A stretch of DNA of 64,000 nucleotides from Knoxdaviesia capensis (Eukaryota; Ascomycota; Sordariomycetes; Microascales; Gondwanamycetaceae): the NCBI GenBank assembly GCA_001510575.1, contig LNGK01000008.1:3523541-3587540 (forward strand). Direction: 5' to 3'. The position numbers and the translations under genes were made by a program. Positions 11,752-22,337 of this stretch are shown one piece after another (within the stretch, counting starts at the first letter, position 1; each line of letters starts with the position of its first letter). The notes below the pieces were generated by a model. That model searched no databases. It saw nothing but the letters and a program-made list of their open reading frames with translations, and had not been told where the DNA came from.

Positions 11752-14700
11752 TTCTTTCTTGTTAATGTTGATCTGTGTTTGGCGTATCTCGGTCGCCGGG
11801 GCCAAGTCCCGAACTTATTGTGTGGTGTGTGGTCAACTTAAGAGTTTGTTTGTCGGGTTAAAAAGCATTATGCTGCCAACCACGATGGTGGAAAAATCTT
11901 GACGCTCATCTGTGTGTTTCGTAAGGGTCTAACCCTTTCCATTAGGGTTTTGGTTCTGTCCCAAGGTCTGTGTCGCCGGCGATGAGCATCTTCCTTTCAA
12001 CCGGAACGATTCATGCTAGTCTAATCGTGAGCCACAGGTGGTGTCTGGGGAGTACTAATAATCTATTTGAGTTCCTTTACGTCTGGCAGATCGAACACTC
12101 TTGGAGATCCGACTTTGTGGAATATTCTTTACCCCACAATCACATTTGCCAGACAATGGGAGTCGGACACCCAACCCTAACCCTAGTAACTGATTGCTCC
12201 AAGAAGACCAAAGTATCCGAATGCAACATTGAAATTTCTTGCATTGCATCGCTAATTCGTTTCCAAGTTTGCAGTTGAAACGGCCCCCTCCCGGAATGCT
12301 CCCCTCGAAGCAGCTGCCCTGGGCCAGATGATGGGCGGTGTGCATCGGCGATCGCGCGATGGATCTTCGAGCTTTCTCGAGTTGAAGACCTGGAATGGGG
12401 AACTCCGGTGAACGAGCTGCCAGATAGATTTCGTTATCTAGTCAGAATATGTACTACCTTGTCTGTGGTGTTCTCAGCATGGAACCACCAGGAACTCCCG
12501 AAGATATAGCCAGGGTTCGCAACTGATGTATTGAGGAGCTTTCGCTACCGCTACTGTACAGAGTTTGCAACTATCTATAGGGCTTGATAGGACATGGCTT
12601 GACATACGGGATCACTCCGTAATGGCCAGACGGGGTACACACAGGCCAAACAGGAACAACCAATACTGGCCGATCAAATCTGACCGTAGACTCTTGAGAA
12701 GACCGAAGCGTCTGCCGCCCTAGCATAAGCCGCCTGTCTCTCTGTCTCTGGGAACCCGCGGAATAGAATCAGCTGATTTCGCCCCATCTGGCAAATGTAA
12801 AGACACTTGACCAGAGCTAGACATGCTTGAGTTTGGAACCCACTCTCCGATAATCCTCAAAATAAGGGCTGAAAATATAGTGGACACACCCTTGTCGAGA
12901 AGAAGGTTAAAAGTTAAATCTTAAGTCAGTATATGCTGCCGTACCAGGACGAGCATGCTGAACCACGTCGGAAAAAGCATCGAAATATGGTTTAGCCCCG
13001 GCCCACACCTCAATTCGCTGGACTCCGTGTCCCATATTGATTCGAGACCAATTTGGAGGCAAGATGCCTGCCTTGAAGCTTTGGGCCGCTCCAGACCAGA
13101 ACATCTCACGATGTTTGCTCTGGGAAAGGCTTACACACACCAAAAACGCCCCGATCTTCATATCTGCTTCGTGCTTCATAACAGTGTTCATTCCAGTGCC
13201 TAATACCCGCGAAGGTAACTATCAGGCTCTACACTATCGTCCCAGATTTAAGCAAGAAGACAGTCTCTGATATCGTTCATCTCAAGCCCCCCCCTCCTCC
13301 CCCCGGCTCTGGGCTAACCCTCTTCTCGCAGCCATCGCTACAACAAAGGAGCACACCAAAATGCAGAGGCTGGGGTGGCTGTGCCCACCAATCACCAAGA
13401 CTGCACCATGATGGACATACAGCGATTGACTGATTCTTTCCCCCCTTAGCGTCTCACTCCCCAAATGAACACCGGTCATTCCGCCGTTCCATTCGCTTTT
13501 TGGGTTATCCAGGGTTGGGAGCCAGGACCGACGATCAGGGCTACCAGAAGAATACACGCCAAAGAAAAAAAAAAAAAAAGAAAGCTCAGCCCCAACACCA
13601 TGATGGCCTGGCATAAAAAACACAAAATGGCTTGTGGTCCCTAAACCCTGCTCACCTGAACAGGGCGTGGCGGAGTATATGTAGGCGTCCGTCGTGATGC
13701 TTTCCCTTCACTCTTTTCCATTCACATGCTGTCCGACATATATCTCAAGTGTAAGAGTAGATGCTATGGCAGACGTGAGGAGCGGGATGTCAGACAAAGT
13801 TCACTGTGGTCAGTACTTGGCAGAACCCCCAGGTGTTCCTGGAGATCTCTTGGGCTGACGCTGATCTTGACATGACAGTCCAGCGGGCCAGTACTGAAAA
13901 GCCGCCGACTAGGTTCACATGACAGTTTTCAGTGGGCTGCTAAACAAACCACTGCCAAGAGTGTTGAGATTACTCCTTCGAGCTTTGGTCTTCTGCCCTT
14001 TGAAAACGTAGCAGAAATCAGTTACACAATTGAATCCACGGGCCAACACAGACTTTCCTTTGGCTGGGCCCCGATCCTCAGGCTGCTGCTGCAGGATGCC
14101 ATACCCAGATAAAATAAGAGCCTGGACTATCCCAATGCGGTAACCTGTGCTAACATCACGCCCACGGTCTCGCCGCCCCCTTGTATTTTTGGGGGTGTCA
14201 CTAGCTGTGGCAATATGGCGTGTCGACACTGTAGTCTCGATTGTGGACGACTCTTCTCAGCCTGTCAGCATGGACAGAGCGGGAGAGAGCCGCGAGAGGA
14301 CAGACACCTAGGGCTGGCTTGCCTGCTTTGGCTAGGTCTACTGAGCCGCCGCAGTCGCTGGCGCGGTGCCAGTAGCATCGCTCGCAACGTGATATTAGCG
14401 ACATGAGACCCCGAAGTTTCTCTCTCTCGACTGCAATACAACCCTCAGCTGAAGCTGTTCCCTTTTATTCCCCTCTCCTTCTCTCCCCTATTCTTCTTTC
14501 TCCCATCTCCCTTTCCTCTCTCGTCTCGATGTTCATTCGTTTTTGCTCATCTCAATGTGATTTTCGGAATCTAACGTCGTCAGTTGGCGATAGCTTCACT
14601 TTGCAGGCATTTTGCCGCTGTTCCATAACTTCCTTTCTGCTGGCCACTTTGGCCGATCCTTTCTTTTTATGCGCGCCGCTGACCAGATATTCCGGTTAAA

Positions 14701-14769
14701 CCCTAACGGCAAACGACATCGATCCCACCTTCTCTCTGTAATACCCTTCCTTATTCTTCACATTCCACC
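11752..14769. other. 3.0-kb intergenic region
   Basis: I find no credible gene here; the open frames are short, overlapping and without protein-like composition. It contains a short telomere-like run (ACCCTAACCCTAG, near 12176) and an A tract at 13564-13579. From 14400 to 14700 it becomes TC-rich, which looks like the leader of the DUF3433 gene. Confidence 0.45.
14698..14706 (+). promoter_or_regulatory. Telobox-like motif in the DUF3433 leader
   Basis: AAACCCTAA lies 64 nt upstream of the start codon, within or close to the 5' UTR. The same motif is found upstream of the kinase. Confidence 0.25.
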
Positions 14770-17700
14770 ATGCTGCCCATAAAAACGCTGCGGAGGCAAA
14801 AGCTCTTCGTCAACGTTTCTGCAACCCCAGATTTCGACGCCGACTACAACCGTCAGGCTCAGCTCGACCACGAAGATCTAGATGCCGATCTCCAGAAGCC
14901 GGAGTATCCTCCGACTCCGTCCCGGAAGCCGAACTACCGTCCCCGGGCCCTAAGATGGCCGTTCATCGCCGCGCAGATACTGGTTCTTCTGGTGGTTGTC
15001 ATCTTGCTGATCTACATCCGCGTCAAGCTGAACGACTCTGATACCACCGCCATCATCGAGCACTCAAAACGCTCAGTGGATTCGTTACCGGTTCACGTCG
15101 CCCCGGAAGATATTGTCACCCAACCTACCATGTACGAGGATGACTTGCTCCCAGTAAAGATGACCCCTGACGATACTGTCGCCCAGCCTACAAATCCCGG
15201 AGAAGACTCGTTTTCCGTCCTCGAGATCCGCAAGTCAGCTGCGCTTGACCTTGAAATCCGCGCCAAAATCTGGGATCGCATCGTGTCTGACGATCTCCAG
15301 AGACCACGGGTCACTGCCAACTTGCCTGTCACGACACCCGGCCCAGGCATACTCTATGCTGACCAACTACGGCGCCGGCAAGCCACCACCAACCTAAGTC
15401 CAGACCAGAATGCTGCGGACATCGGGGCAAAGCAGAAACAGTCCATTCCGGAATCTTGCTTGACCCAGTCAGTGTGTGTCATTGAGATGGTCATCGAAGA
15501 GCCGATTTCCACTGTCACCGTTGCCGGCACCACGATCTGGACGGTCATCGAAGAAGAATCCACGATGGTGACCTACACTCCTGTTGTTACAACCTATAGC
15601 CAGCCTCCAGTGTCGACATACCACACCCAAGTCGAGCAGACCGTGATCAACGAAGAGGAAATCACCACGTTTTTGACCCTTCCGGCATCGGTCATTCCGA
15701 TTGTCACATCAACGTCGGACGCTAGTCTTGGCTGGGTCACTTTCACCACGTTCTTGACTATAGCCGGCACCGTCACGAGTTCCGTCATCACCGTGACAGA
15801 GACTACACTGATGACCCGGACCATTGTGGGAGAGGTAACTCAAACGGCTGTGGTCAGCACGGCCCTGAGCCCTGTTTCTTCTGTAGTCACCACCACCAAG
15901 ACCACCTCGCACGTTATTGAACCCTCGACTTATATTAACGTTGGCCGCATTACCGTTCCTATGACTTACACCATTGATCAACAACAGGCTCCAATTGGCC
16001 CTCCCATTACCCATCAGTCAACCCAAGTCGAGGCTCCGTCCACCTATGTAGATGTCGTTACCAAGACCCCCGAAATCATTATCAATAAAGGCGGTGTTGA
16101 GATCAAGACCGACGTCGTTGATCAGTCTCCCGAGACGCACGTTACCCAGATAGGCGGTGGCGAAGAGACTGTCGTTGTTGTTGTGGTTACCCCGACTGCC
16201 GATGCTAACGGCGGGTTTGCACCAGTGACTCAAACTGTTGTCCAGCCTGCTGGACCTCCCGAAGTGACGACAATCATTATCGAGGAGAATAACATTACAC
16301 CCCAGACTATTCTCACCGAAATTAATGGTGTATTGGTGACTATTACAACGACACCGCAGCCAGGGACATTCGTCTTTACCCTTCCTCCAACTGGCTTTAC
16401 CACACTGACCACTGTCGTTACGCCCACCAAACCAGTTCTGCAAACTCTGACCTTCATGTCAACCCTCCCAGCCTCCTTTAGCACATTCGTTGTTACACCC
16501 TCCCCGATCACTGTTGTTCGAACCATCTCCGGAGTCCTTACCACATTTACCTCCACTCCTGCTCTCACCACGGTAACCTCCGTCCGCCCTGGAACCACAC
16601 GAACCCTTCTGTCGGTGCAGACGCCGGCCCCAAGTCAGCAAGCCGAGCTTGTCATTAATAAGGTCTTTGGAGTTACCAGTGGCGAGTACTTCGTCGGCAA
16701 ATTCCTACCCGCTCTCCTTGCAGTTCTGCTTGCCATTCCTCTCCGCATGATCGATATCAACGCGAAACTGTACCAGCCGTTCTTTGCCCTCGCCTCAGAA
16801 GGGGGCTCTCTGGGCGTGATGACCATGACCCTCGATTACAGCGGTGTGGGTAGTTTCGTTCGACCTGCAGAGACTCTGTTCCAGGGATTTCCGGTTCCAT
16901 TCTTCACGACGATTGCTGTCCTGCTCTCTGCCATAGCCACCCCTCTGGCTACCGAAGCCTTTAGCGTCAAGCTCCACGGCCAATGCAAGATCTACGACCC
17001 AACTGGCTGTTTAATGTCTCTGGGGGTGTCGACAGTGCCGACCTATGCACTCATTGCCTGCGTCAGCACGATTATCATCTTGATGGCCCTCACGCTGATC
17101 TTCCTGCGTAAGGGCACCACAGGCCTGCACGCCAGCCCGTGGACGATGGCAAGCATGGCGGCTCTGGCTCGCAACCCGGAGATCCGAGTGCACTCGGCCT
17201 CGATGGACCGCATGAGCTCTGCCATGGACGAGAAGCGCTTTGGCTTCGGGTTCTTTGAGAACGACAACGGCCGGGACGAGTACGGCATCATCCTATACGA
17301 AGAAGCTGGTTCTAGCTTGCGCGGGGCCGAGCACCTGGCTGCCCCTGTGATGGGCCCGCGGGCAGTATTTGACGACGAAGCCGACGATGGCCCGATGGCC
17401 ATGGGTGGCGCTGGCGGCCGGAAGGGCACATTTCCCCGGCAAGCCAGCCGCCTTCCTGGCCGTAGCCGCGCACCTCCATTCATGTCGCTGAGCTTTGCCT
17501 GGCGCATTGTGTTTTTGCTGTTTCTGATCGGCTTGTTCACCTTGATTTTTTTCTACCATCTCCACCGCGACTCGCCATCGGGGTTTCTGGGATTTATGCA
17601 AAGCCAGTCATTTGGAGTGCGATTCTTCTTTGCAGGTTTGGGAGTCGTCACTACTTTCTGCTGGGACTCCTTTTTCGTCAGTAAGTCTACGCTTTACTCC

Positions 17701-18311
17701 TTTCTTCCATGCTTATTTTTCCTGTGTGTCTTGAATACTGACGGCCTCTGCGTGTAGGCGTGGCCATGATCTCGCCCTTTCAACTCATGCACAAGACCTC
17801 TCAACCGCCCGAACTCTCGATCCTCCTTGCCCGCCCAACTCACGGCTTCTCCGGAATCGGCGCCGCAATCCGCGAACGCAACATATTCTTCATCCTCACC
17901 TCTCTCATGGCTGTGCTCTCCGAGTTCCTCCCGATCCTGCTCGCCAACATCCCCTACTCCCTTACCCAAACGTTCCTCACCCACGTGGTCTGCTCGCGCC
18001 TCTCTCTCTCTATACTGGGCGTAATGATTCTGACGATGCTGGCCTCGTTCCTTGTTCGCTGGCCGTACATCCCCGTTGACCCACGCACCATCGCCGGCGC
18101 ATTATACTACGTGTCCGAGTCACGCATGATGGAGGACTTCGAAGGGCTTGCGCAGCTCGAGAGCCGTGATCGCCGCATGTACGTGCTCGAGCTCGGCAAG
18201 CGCTACTTTTACGGCGATGTCCGGCCGGGCCGCGTTGGTGTGGATTGCGATTCGCTGGGGCCGCGCGAGGCGGATACGGCGTATGCGGGGGCTCGCGCTA
18301 GAGTGGTCTAA
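14770..18311 (+). CDS. DUF3433-family multi-pass surface protein with Thr/Val-rich stalk
   Basis: Two exons, 14770-17680 and 17758-18311 (77-nt intron, phase 1), 1,154 aa. A short N-terminal tail precedes one membrane segment (FIAAQILVLLVVVILLIYI, about 62-80). Residues about 230-620 form a low-complexity Thr/Val/Pro region of repeated beta-type words (TTFLT, TVVTPT, TTVTSV) that looks like an extracellular stalk. From about 632 the DUF3433 region begins (VFGVTSGEYFVGKFLPALLA), with several membrane spans separated by soluble loops, one of them Gly/Arg-rich. Further spans lie in the last 200 residues and continue into exon 2. DUF3433 is a fungal family of unknown function; I place the protein at the plasma membrane by inference. 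Exon 2 is supported by consensus splice sites and by continued membrane-span composition. Confidence 0.88.
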
Positions 18312-19254
18312 GGAGGTTTGATTCTCCTTTTCAGTTGTTTTTTGTTTTGCAATGAAGCATTTCTTTTTTTCACGCGGCCTGGACTTTTTGCTGTTCTCCT
18401 TGTTCTTGATACTAGCGTCATTTGGATATCTGACCATCTCGCCCCAGTAGGGCCAATGCATTTGCATCTTTGGGGGGTTTTTTATGGAACATCTGGCTCA
18501 TCATGTTCATCGTTTGGTTAATATACATTGCATTGATATGTCTGTCTTATACTTGGATGTGCAAAGGAGGTGTGCTTCTCGTGATGCTCAACTGTGACTG
18601 ACTCTGGAGTAACTGGAAAAACGGAACATATATGGTAGGATATCTGTTGAAGGAGAGATAAACGATGGAGCCCTGAAGGAGAGCCAGGGTGCTGCACCTT
18701 GGTTACACCCTATCGTAAATCATTGGGAGGCCTCTGTATGGGACCGTGATTCGTATCATGTGTTGAAGGATGAAAAAGTGAGGCAAGATTCAGCTCTAGG
18801 GTTAGGGGCGATACTTCATGAACCATATACTGTAGATAAACGAACAGGCGCTGTTGTCCGGGTTTATGGCACGGCTGTCCCCCGCCCCTGCCGAATGAAG
18901 CCCTACCAGAATAAAACCGGGGTGTGTATACATGGGGAAGGAGCGACTGGGGAAGTGGCCCCACCCCGTTTCCGCCAAAGCAAAACAAGCTCCCTTGGGT
19001 GCCCCACTCACTTCAACCAATCGGAGCGGCGGATTCAACGTCAAATGTTCAACATCCCAGATGGGGAAATCTCCACAGTCAACATCTTCACTCCTTATGC
19101 TACGTACACTCGATTTTTGATCTTGGTCTACCCCTCTATGCTTATTTGGGGTAGCTTGACTATTCATTACCGGTTTGGGAGGGTAAGAGGGGAATAAATG
19201 TGAGTAGATCTCCGCTTCGGGCAATGTTTGTTCGTCGACTCTGACTCCGAGTTC
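18312..19254. other. Intergenic region
   Basis: This is the 3' region of the DUF3433 gene and the promoter of the next gene. Overlapping frames on both strands at 18760-19224 lack ATG starts and look non-coding. Confidence 0.45.
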
Positions 19255-19788
19255 ATGTTAGCCAGTTATAGATTTGCGCCCGAGAAGATCGTCATGGCCT
19301 CTGATTATGCGTTCCAGGTGATTCACGCTCCCGAGCGAGTAAGGTTCACGGGCCAGTTGAGCATTTTTCTTGCTGGCACCACGACAGGCCGTGATTGGCG
19401 CGAGCCTCTCACCGACGCGCTCGACTCGCTTCCGGTGACGGTGATCAACCCGCTACGGTCAGACTGGAACTGGGAGGAGGACATGGCGGACACGCGGTTT
19501 GCAGAGCAGGTGACGTGGGAACTGGATATGCAGAATGCCGCAGACCTGGTGGTAGTGGTCTTCAGCGCTGAAAGCCAGGCGCCTGTAAGCCTGTTGGAGC
19601 TGGGACTACGCGCTGGCAGAGGCGGTTCGGCGCTGGTGGTTTGTCCGCCAGGGTACTGGAAGAGGGGCAATGTTCAGGCTGTGTGTTCTATGGCTGGTAT
19701 CACATTACTGGACGATATTGGACTGTTGATTGGCGCTCTTGAAGATCCACTGGCGGCCTTGTGGGCTGGGCAGATCAAGGGAGCATAA
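19255..19788 (+). CDS. Nucleoside 2-deoxyribosyltransferase-like protein
   Basis: Single exon of 177 aa from ATG 19255; a second in-frame ATG at 19294 (MASDYAFQV) would give 164 aa and is equally possible. The layout matches the Nuc_deoxyri_tr2 family: FTGQLSIFLAGTTTGRDW (nucleotide-pocket strand and loop), NPLRSDWNWEED, a central helix with TWELDMQNAADLVVVVFS, and PVSLLELGLRAG, where E115 sits at the position of the catalytic nucleophile in deoxyribosyltransferases. Such proteins cleave or exchange the N-glycosidic bond of (deoxy)nucleosides or related nucleotide derivatives. The substrate cannot be read from sequence. There is no signal peptide or membrane segment, so it is probably cytosolic. 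It stands alone, with no neighbouring purine or pyrimidine genes. Confidence 0.82.
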   Translation: MLASYRFAPEKIVMASDYAFQVIHAPERVRFTGQLSIFLAGTTTGRDWREPLTDALDSLPVTVINPLRSDWNWEEDMADTRFAEQVTWELDMQNAADLVVVVFSAESQAPVSLLELGLRAGRGGSALVVCPPGYWKRGNVQAVCSMAGITLLDDIGLLIGALEDPLAALWAGQIKGA

Positions 19789-20641
19789 GCTCTGGGGATT
19801 TTTCTTATTGGCTCGTCCAGGTCCTCAAGGCCTCCATCAGAGGGGTAATATTGTTTTTTCTGGGGTTGGCTTGATCACTACTACACATCTCAAGTTACCC
19901 ATCCGGCAGTAGCATTTCCCCATGGTGTCAATTGCCATCCGAGGGATGGCGGAAGGGTGGAACATTCGGCAGCTAACCACACCGAAATGATTCATATATC
20001 CCCCTATCCGAGAGCGGCGTATGTGTTCTCGTCACCGAGCATTACGCGCTTCGTCCTCTCTGGTTACTCATCAGCGAGTGATTGTGCCTCTCCGGAAATC
20101 CTCCAAGTTAGCGGCGACCCTCTAACTCTTTCCAACTTTCTTTTTACTCGATAATTTCTGCTTCCTATACCAAACTTTCTCGTTCAAAACACTGCATTGC
20201 GATTGACAAATCTCTGACTCCTCATTTTGTGACTGATTTTCCGCGCTAGTTTTGCTATGGAAAATTCTTTAAGTACCTGCCTCCTCCCCATACATGGAAA
20301 GCTTTTTCTTCCTCGTATCTCTTTCTTCTCGCCGGACACTTTGTTCTTCATCCGCCGATTTTGCAAGCACGCACATCCTTGAGTTTCGTTTGATTTCTGG
20401 TTCTAGACAACTCTTCCGAATTTCCCCAACCTGCTAATATATTGTGAGGCTGATTCGGCCTTTACCAAATCCTCTTTATCTGCGGCTGCTGCTCATCGGC
20501 CGCTGAAAGTTCATCTCGACACCCGCCTCAACCTCTGCTCCACGCTGTAGTTTCCTCCTCTTCCCTCCCCGATCCCCGTCTCGATCTCGACGGCTCCCGG
20601 ATCCCGAAGTCTCCGTCAAGATTCCGACTTCACATACTGTC
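19789..20641. other. Intergenic region with a TC-rich leader
   Basis: No gene is seen. From 20150 to 20640 the plus strand is strongly TC-rich, as in the leaders of other plus-strand genes here. This suggests transcription into the locus that follows. Confidence 0.45.
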
Positions 20642-22337
20642 TTGACTGGCTCTCCTCCTCTCGATATCCTTTCCGGTGCTCAACATATCATCTTTTGCTC
20701 ACCAGCCAAGGTGTTCCGTGTCAACGCCAACACCAACGTTAACAAAACCGGTCCCGCGGTCCGCGCGTTTTTCCCGCTGCAGGCCGGCAAACGCCTCACT
20801 TCCGCCTGCTTCGGTCTGGCCCGGGAAACTGGCGAGCCAGATGGGGCAATGTCATCGGCCGCGAAGCGGCTTTCGTTTCTCGAGCGTTACCCGCGCTCTG
20901 AGAAAGGGACCAGCTTCTGCGCTGAGCTTGCGACCCCTCGGTCGTATCTGCACGCGGTGACCCTTCCGGCCACTGTTGACGTTTCCGGGTCTCGGCCCAA
21001 GAAAGGGCTTCTAGCCAGCCCACCGTCCACTGTCAGGTGATTTGTCCTGCTCCCGGCTGCGGCACGCAGCCTACTGAAACGGCGGGTTTCAGCCGCGTGT
21101 CCAGTGGCGAGGCTGAGCAGGTGCCCAGCAACAAAGACTTCGGCATTTAGCTTCTGCGAAGCATGCGGCTGGACGGTGGGAGCTTCCGCTTTTCTAACAG
21201 AGATGTTGCCGCCGGCAAGCGGTTCCTCCGTGCGCAGGCCCCCCGGGCTGCTGGTGGTCGGGGGGGAGAGCACACTGGGGGCGGCATCCTTGACAACTCG
21301 TGGCCCGTACCCAAGGATCGTGAGGTCTCGGCGAGCAGTGTCTACAGCCAAGACACTGAAGTTGGTTCCGCTGTGCACATGAGCATCGGCAGCTCTATGG
21401 ACAGCGCAGACAGCGGATTTGTGCTCGGCGAGGTCGAGACGGGGCATGATAGACTCGGGCTGAAGAATGCGGTGGCGGAGCACGTTGGGGTGCGGTCTCC
21501 GTCTGGTAATTCAGGTAAGTCACTTCTCCGGCCCGACCCCCCAAAGTGAACTAACCGACTCTTATCTAGGTCGACGGGCTCATCCCCCNNNNNNNNNNNN
21601 NNNNNNNNNNNNNNNNNNNNNNNNNNNNNNNNNNNNNNNNNNNNNNNNNNNNNNNNNNNNNNNNNNNNNNNNNNNNNNNNNNNNNNNNNNNNNNNNNNNN
21701 NNNNNNNNNNNNNNCCCCTTCCGCACAGCAGCCGTCGCCGAGCGACGTTCCCTCCGCCTGTCCCAGTGTTAGTCCTTTTGGAGGCACTCTCCGGGGCACC
21801 CACGCCAGCTCTGACACCTTGGTCACTGGTGACAAGCCGGCCCCCATTCTCCGATTCCGGGACAAGGCCCGGGAGTTCGTCCGTCGTGCGGCGCGCCGCG
21901 TCCACGACAAGCTGGTGGGCACTGGTGGTGGAAGACCGTCCGGGGCGTCTGCCATGGAGATTGGCTCGCCTGAGCCCCAGACGTTCCCCTACGATGTGTT
22001 CACCACCAGTAACGGGGCGGTGACTGGTGATGAGAAGGCCGAGGCGTGCGGTCATGGCCCGATGGCCACAGTCCGCGCCGCTGGTGGGAGCGCCGTTCGG
22101 GATGCTCATTCCTGGGCGCCCGGATCCGTGGCGCCTTCAGAACGGCGGCCCGCAGGGTCATGGGGTCACACCGCGCGCGGGTGTTTGGCGTCCGCCGCCG
22201 ACATCATTCCTGCTGCTGATCCTCCATCATCTCACTGTCCTGCCCCGGCGGCTGCTGTTGCTCCTCCCTCCCCTCTTCCTCCATTTATCCTTTGTTATTA
22301 TAGAATATTGCTATCCGGGCTCGGTAGGACCTGGTAA
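20642..22337 (+). CDS. Unresolved hypothetical gene, interrupted by an assembly gap
   Basis: A coding-like region that I cannot close into one model. One frame is open from 20642 to 21040 (no early ATG; MSSAAKRLSFLERYPRSEKG lies inside). A second frame is coding-like from about 20985 to 21514 but has one TAG at 21148; it includes SVYSQDTEVGSAVHMS. At 21515-21569 there is a convincing small intron (GTAAGT, CTAAC, CTAG). The next exon enters the N run at 21589-21714. After the gap a frame runs open to 22337 and contains the basic stretch ILRFRDKAREFVRRAARRVH. The composition is Ser/Gly/Ala/Pro-rich and no family is recognised. A homopolymer sequencing error, an unrecognised intron or true decay could explain the frame change. 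A shadow frame of 198 codons exists on the minus strand (20887-21483) but lacks splice support. Confidence 0.35.
21589..21714. other. Assembly gap (126 N)
   Basis: The N run is flanked by five C on the left and four C on the right, inside the probable exon after the 21515-21569 intron. The frames on the two sides do not join if 126 is taken literally, so the gap size is an estimate or the flanks contain an indel. Confidence 0.95.

Noticed and set aside
12170..12185. Telomere-like ACCCTAACCCTAG considered as an internal telomere scar
   Set aside because: Only about two units; too short to argue for a fusion point.
12907..13623. Several overlapping frames of 60-113 codons
   Set aside because: They lie on both strands, with no ATG context, splice sites or protein-like conservation.
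18760..19224. Frames of 140-145 codons on both strands upstream of the deoxyribosyltransferase-like gene
   Set aside because: They start with non-ATG codons, overlap each other antisense and lack recognisable motifs.
20887..21483. 198-codon frame on the minus strand in the gapped locus
   Set aside because: No splice sites or recognised domain, and the plus strand has the better intron and leader evidence. Not fully excluded.
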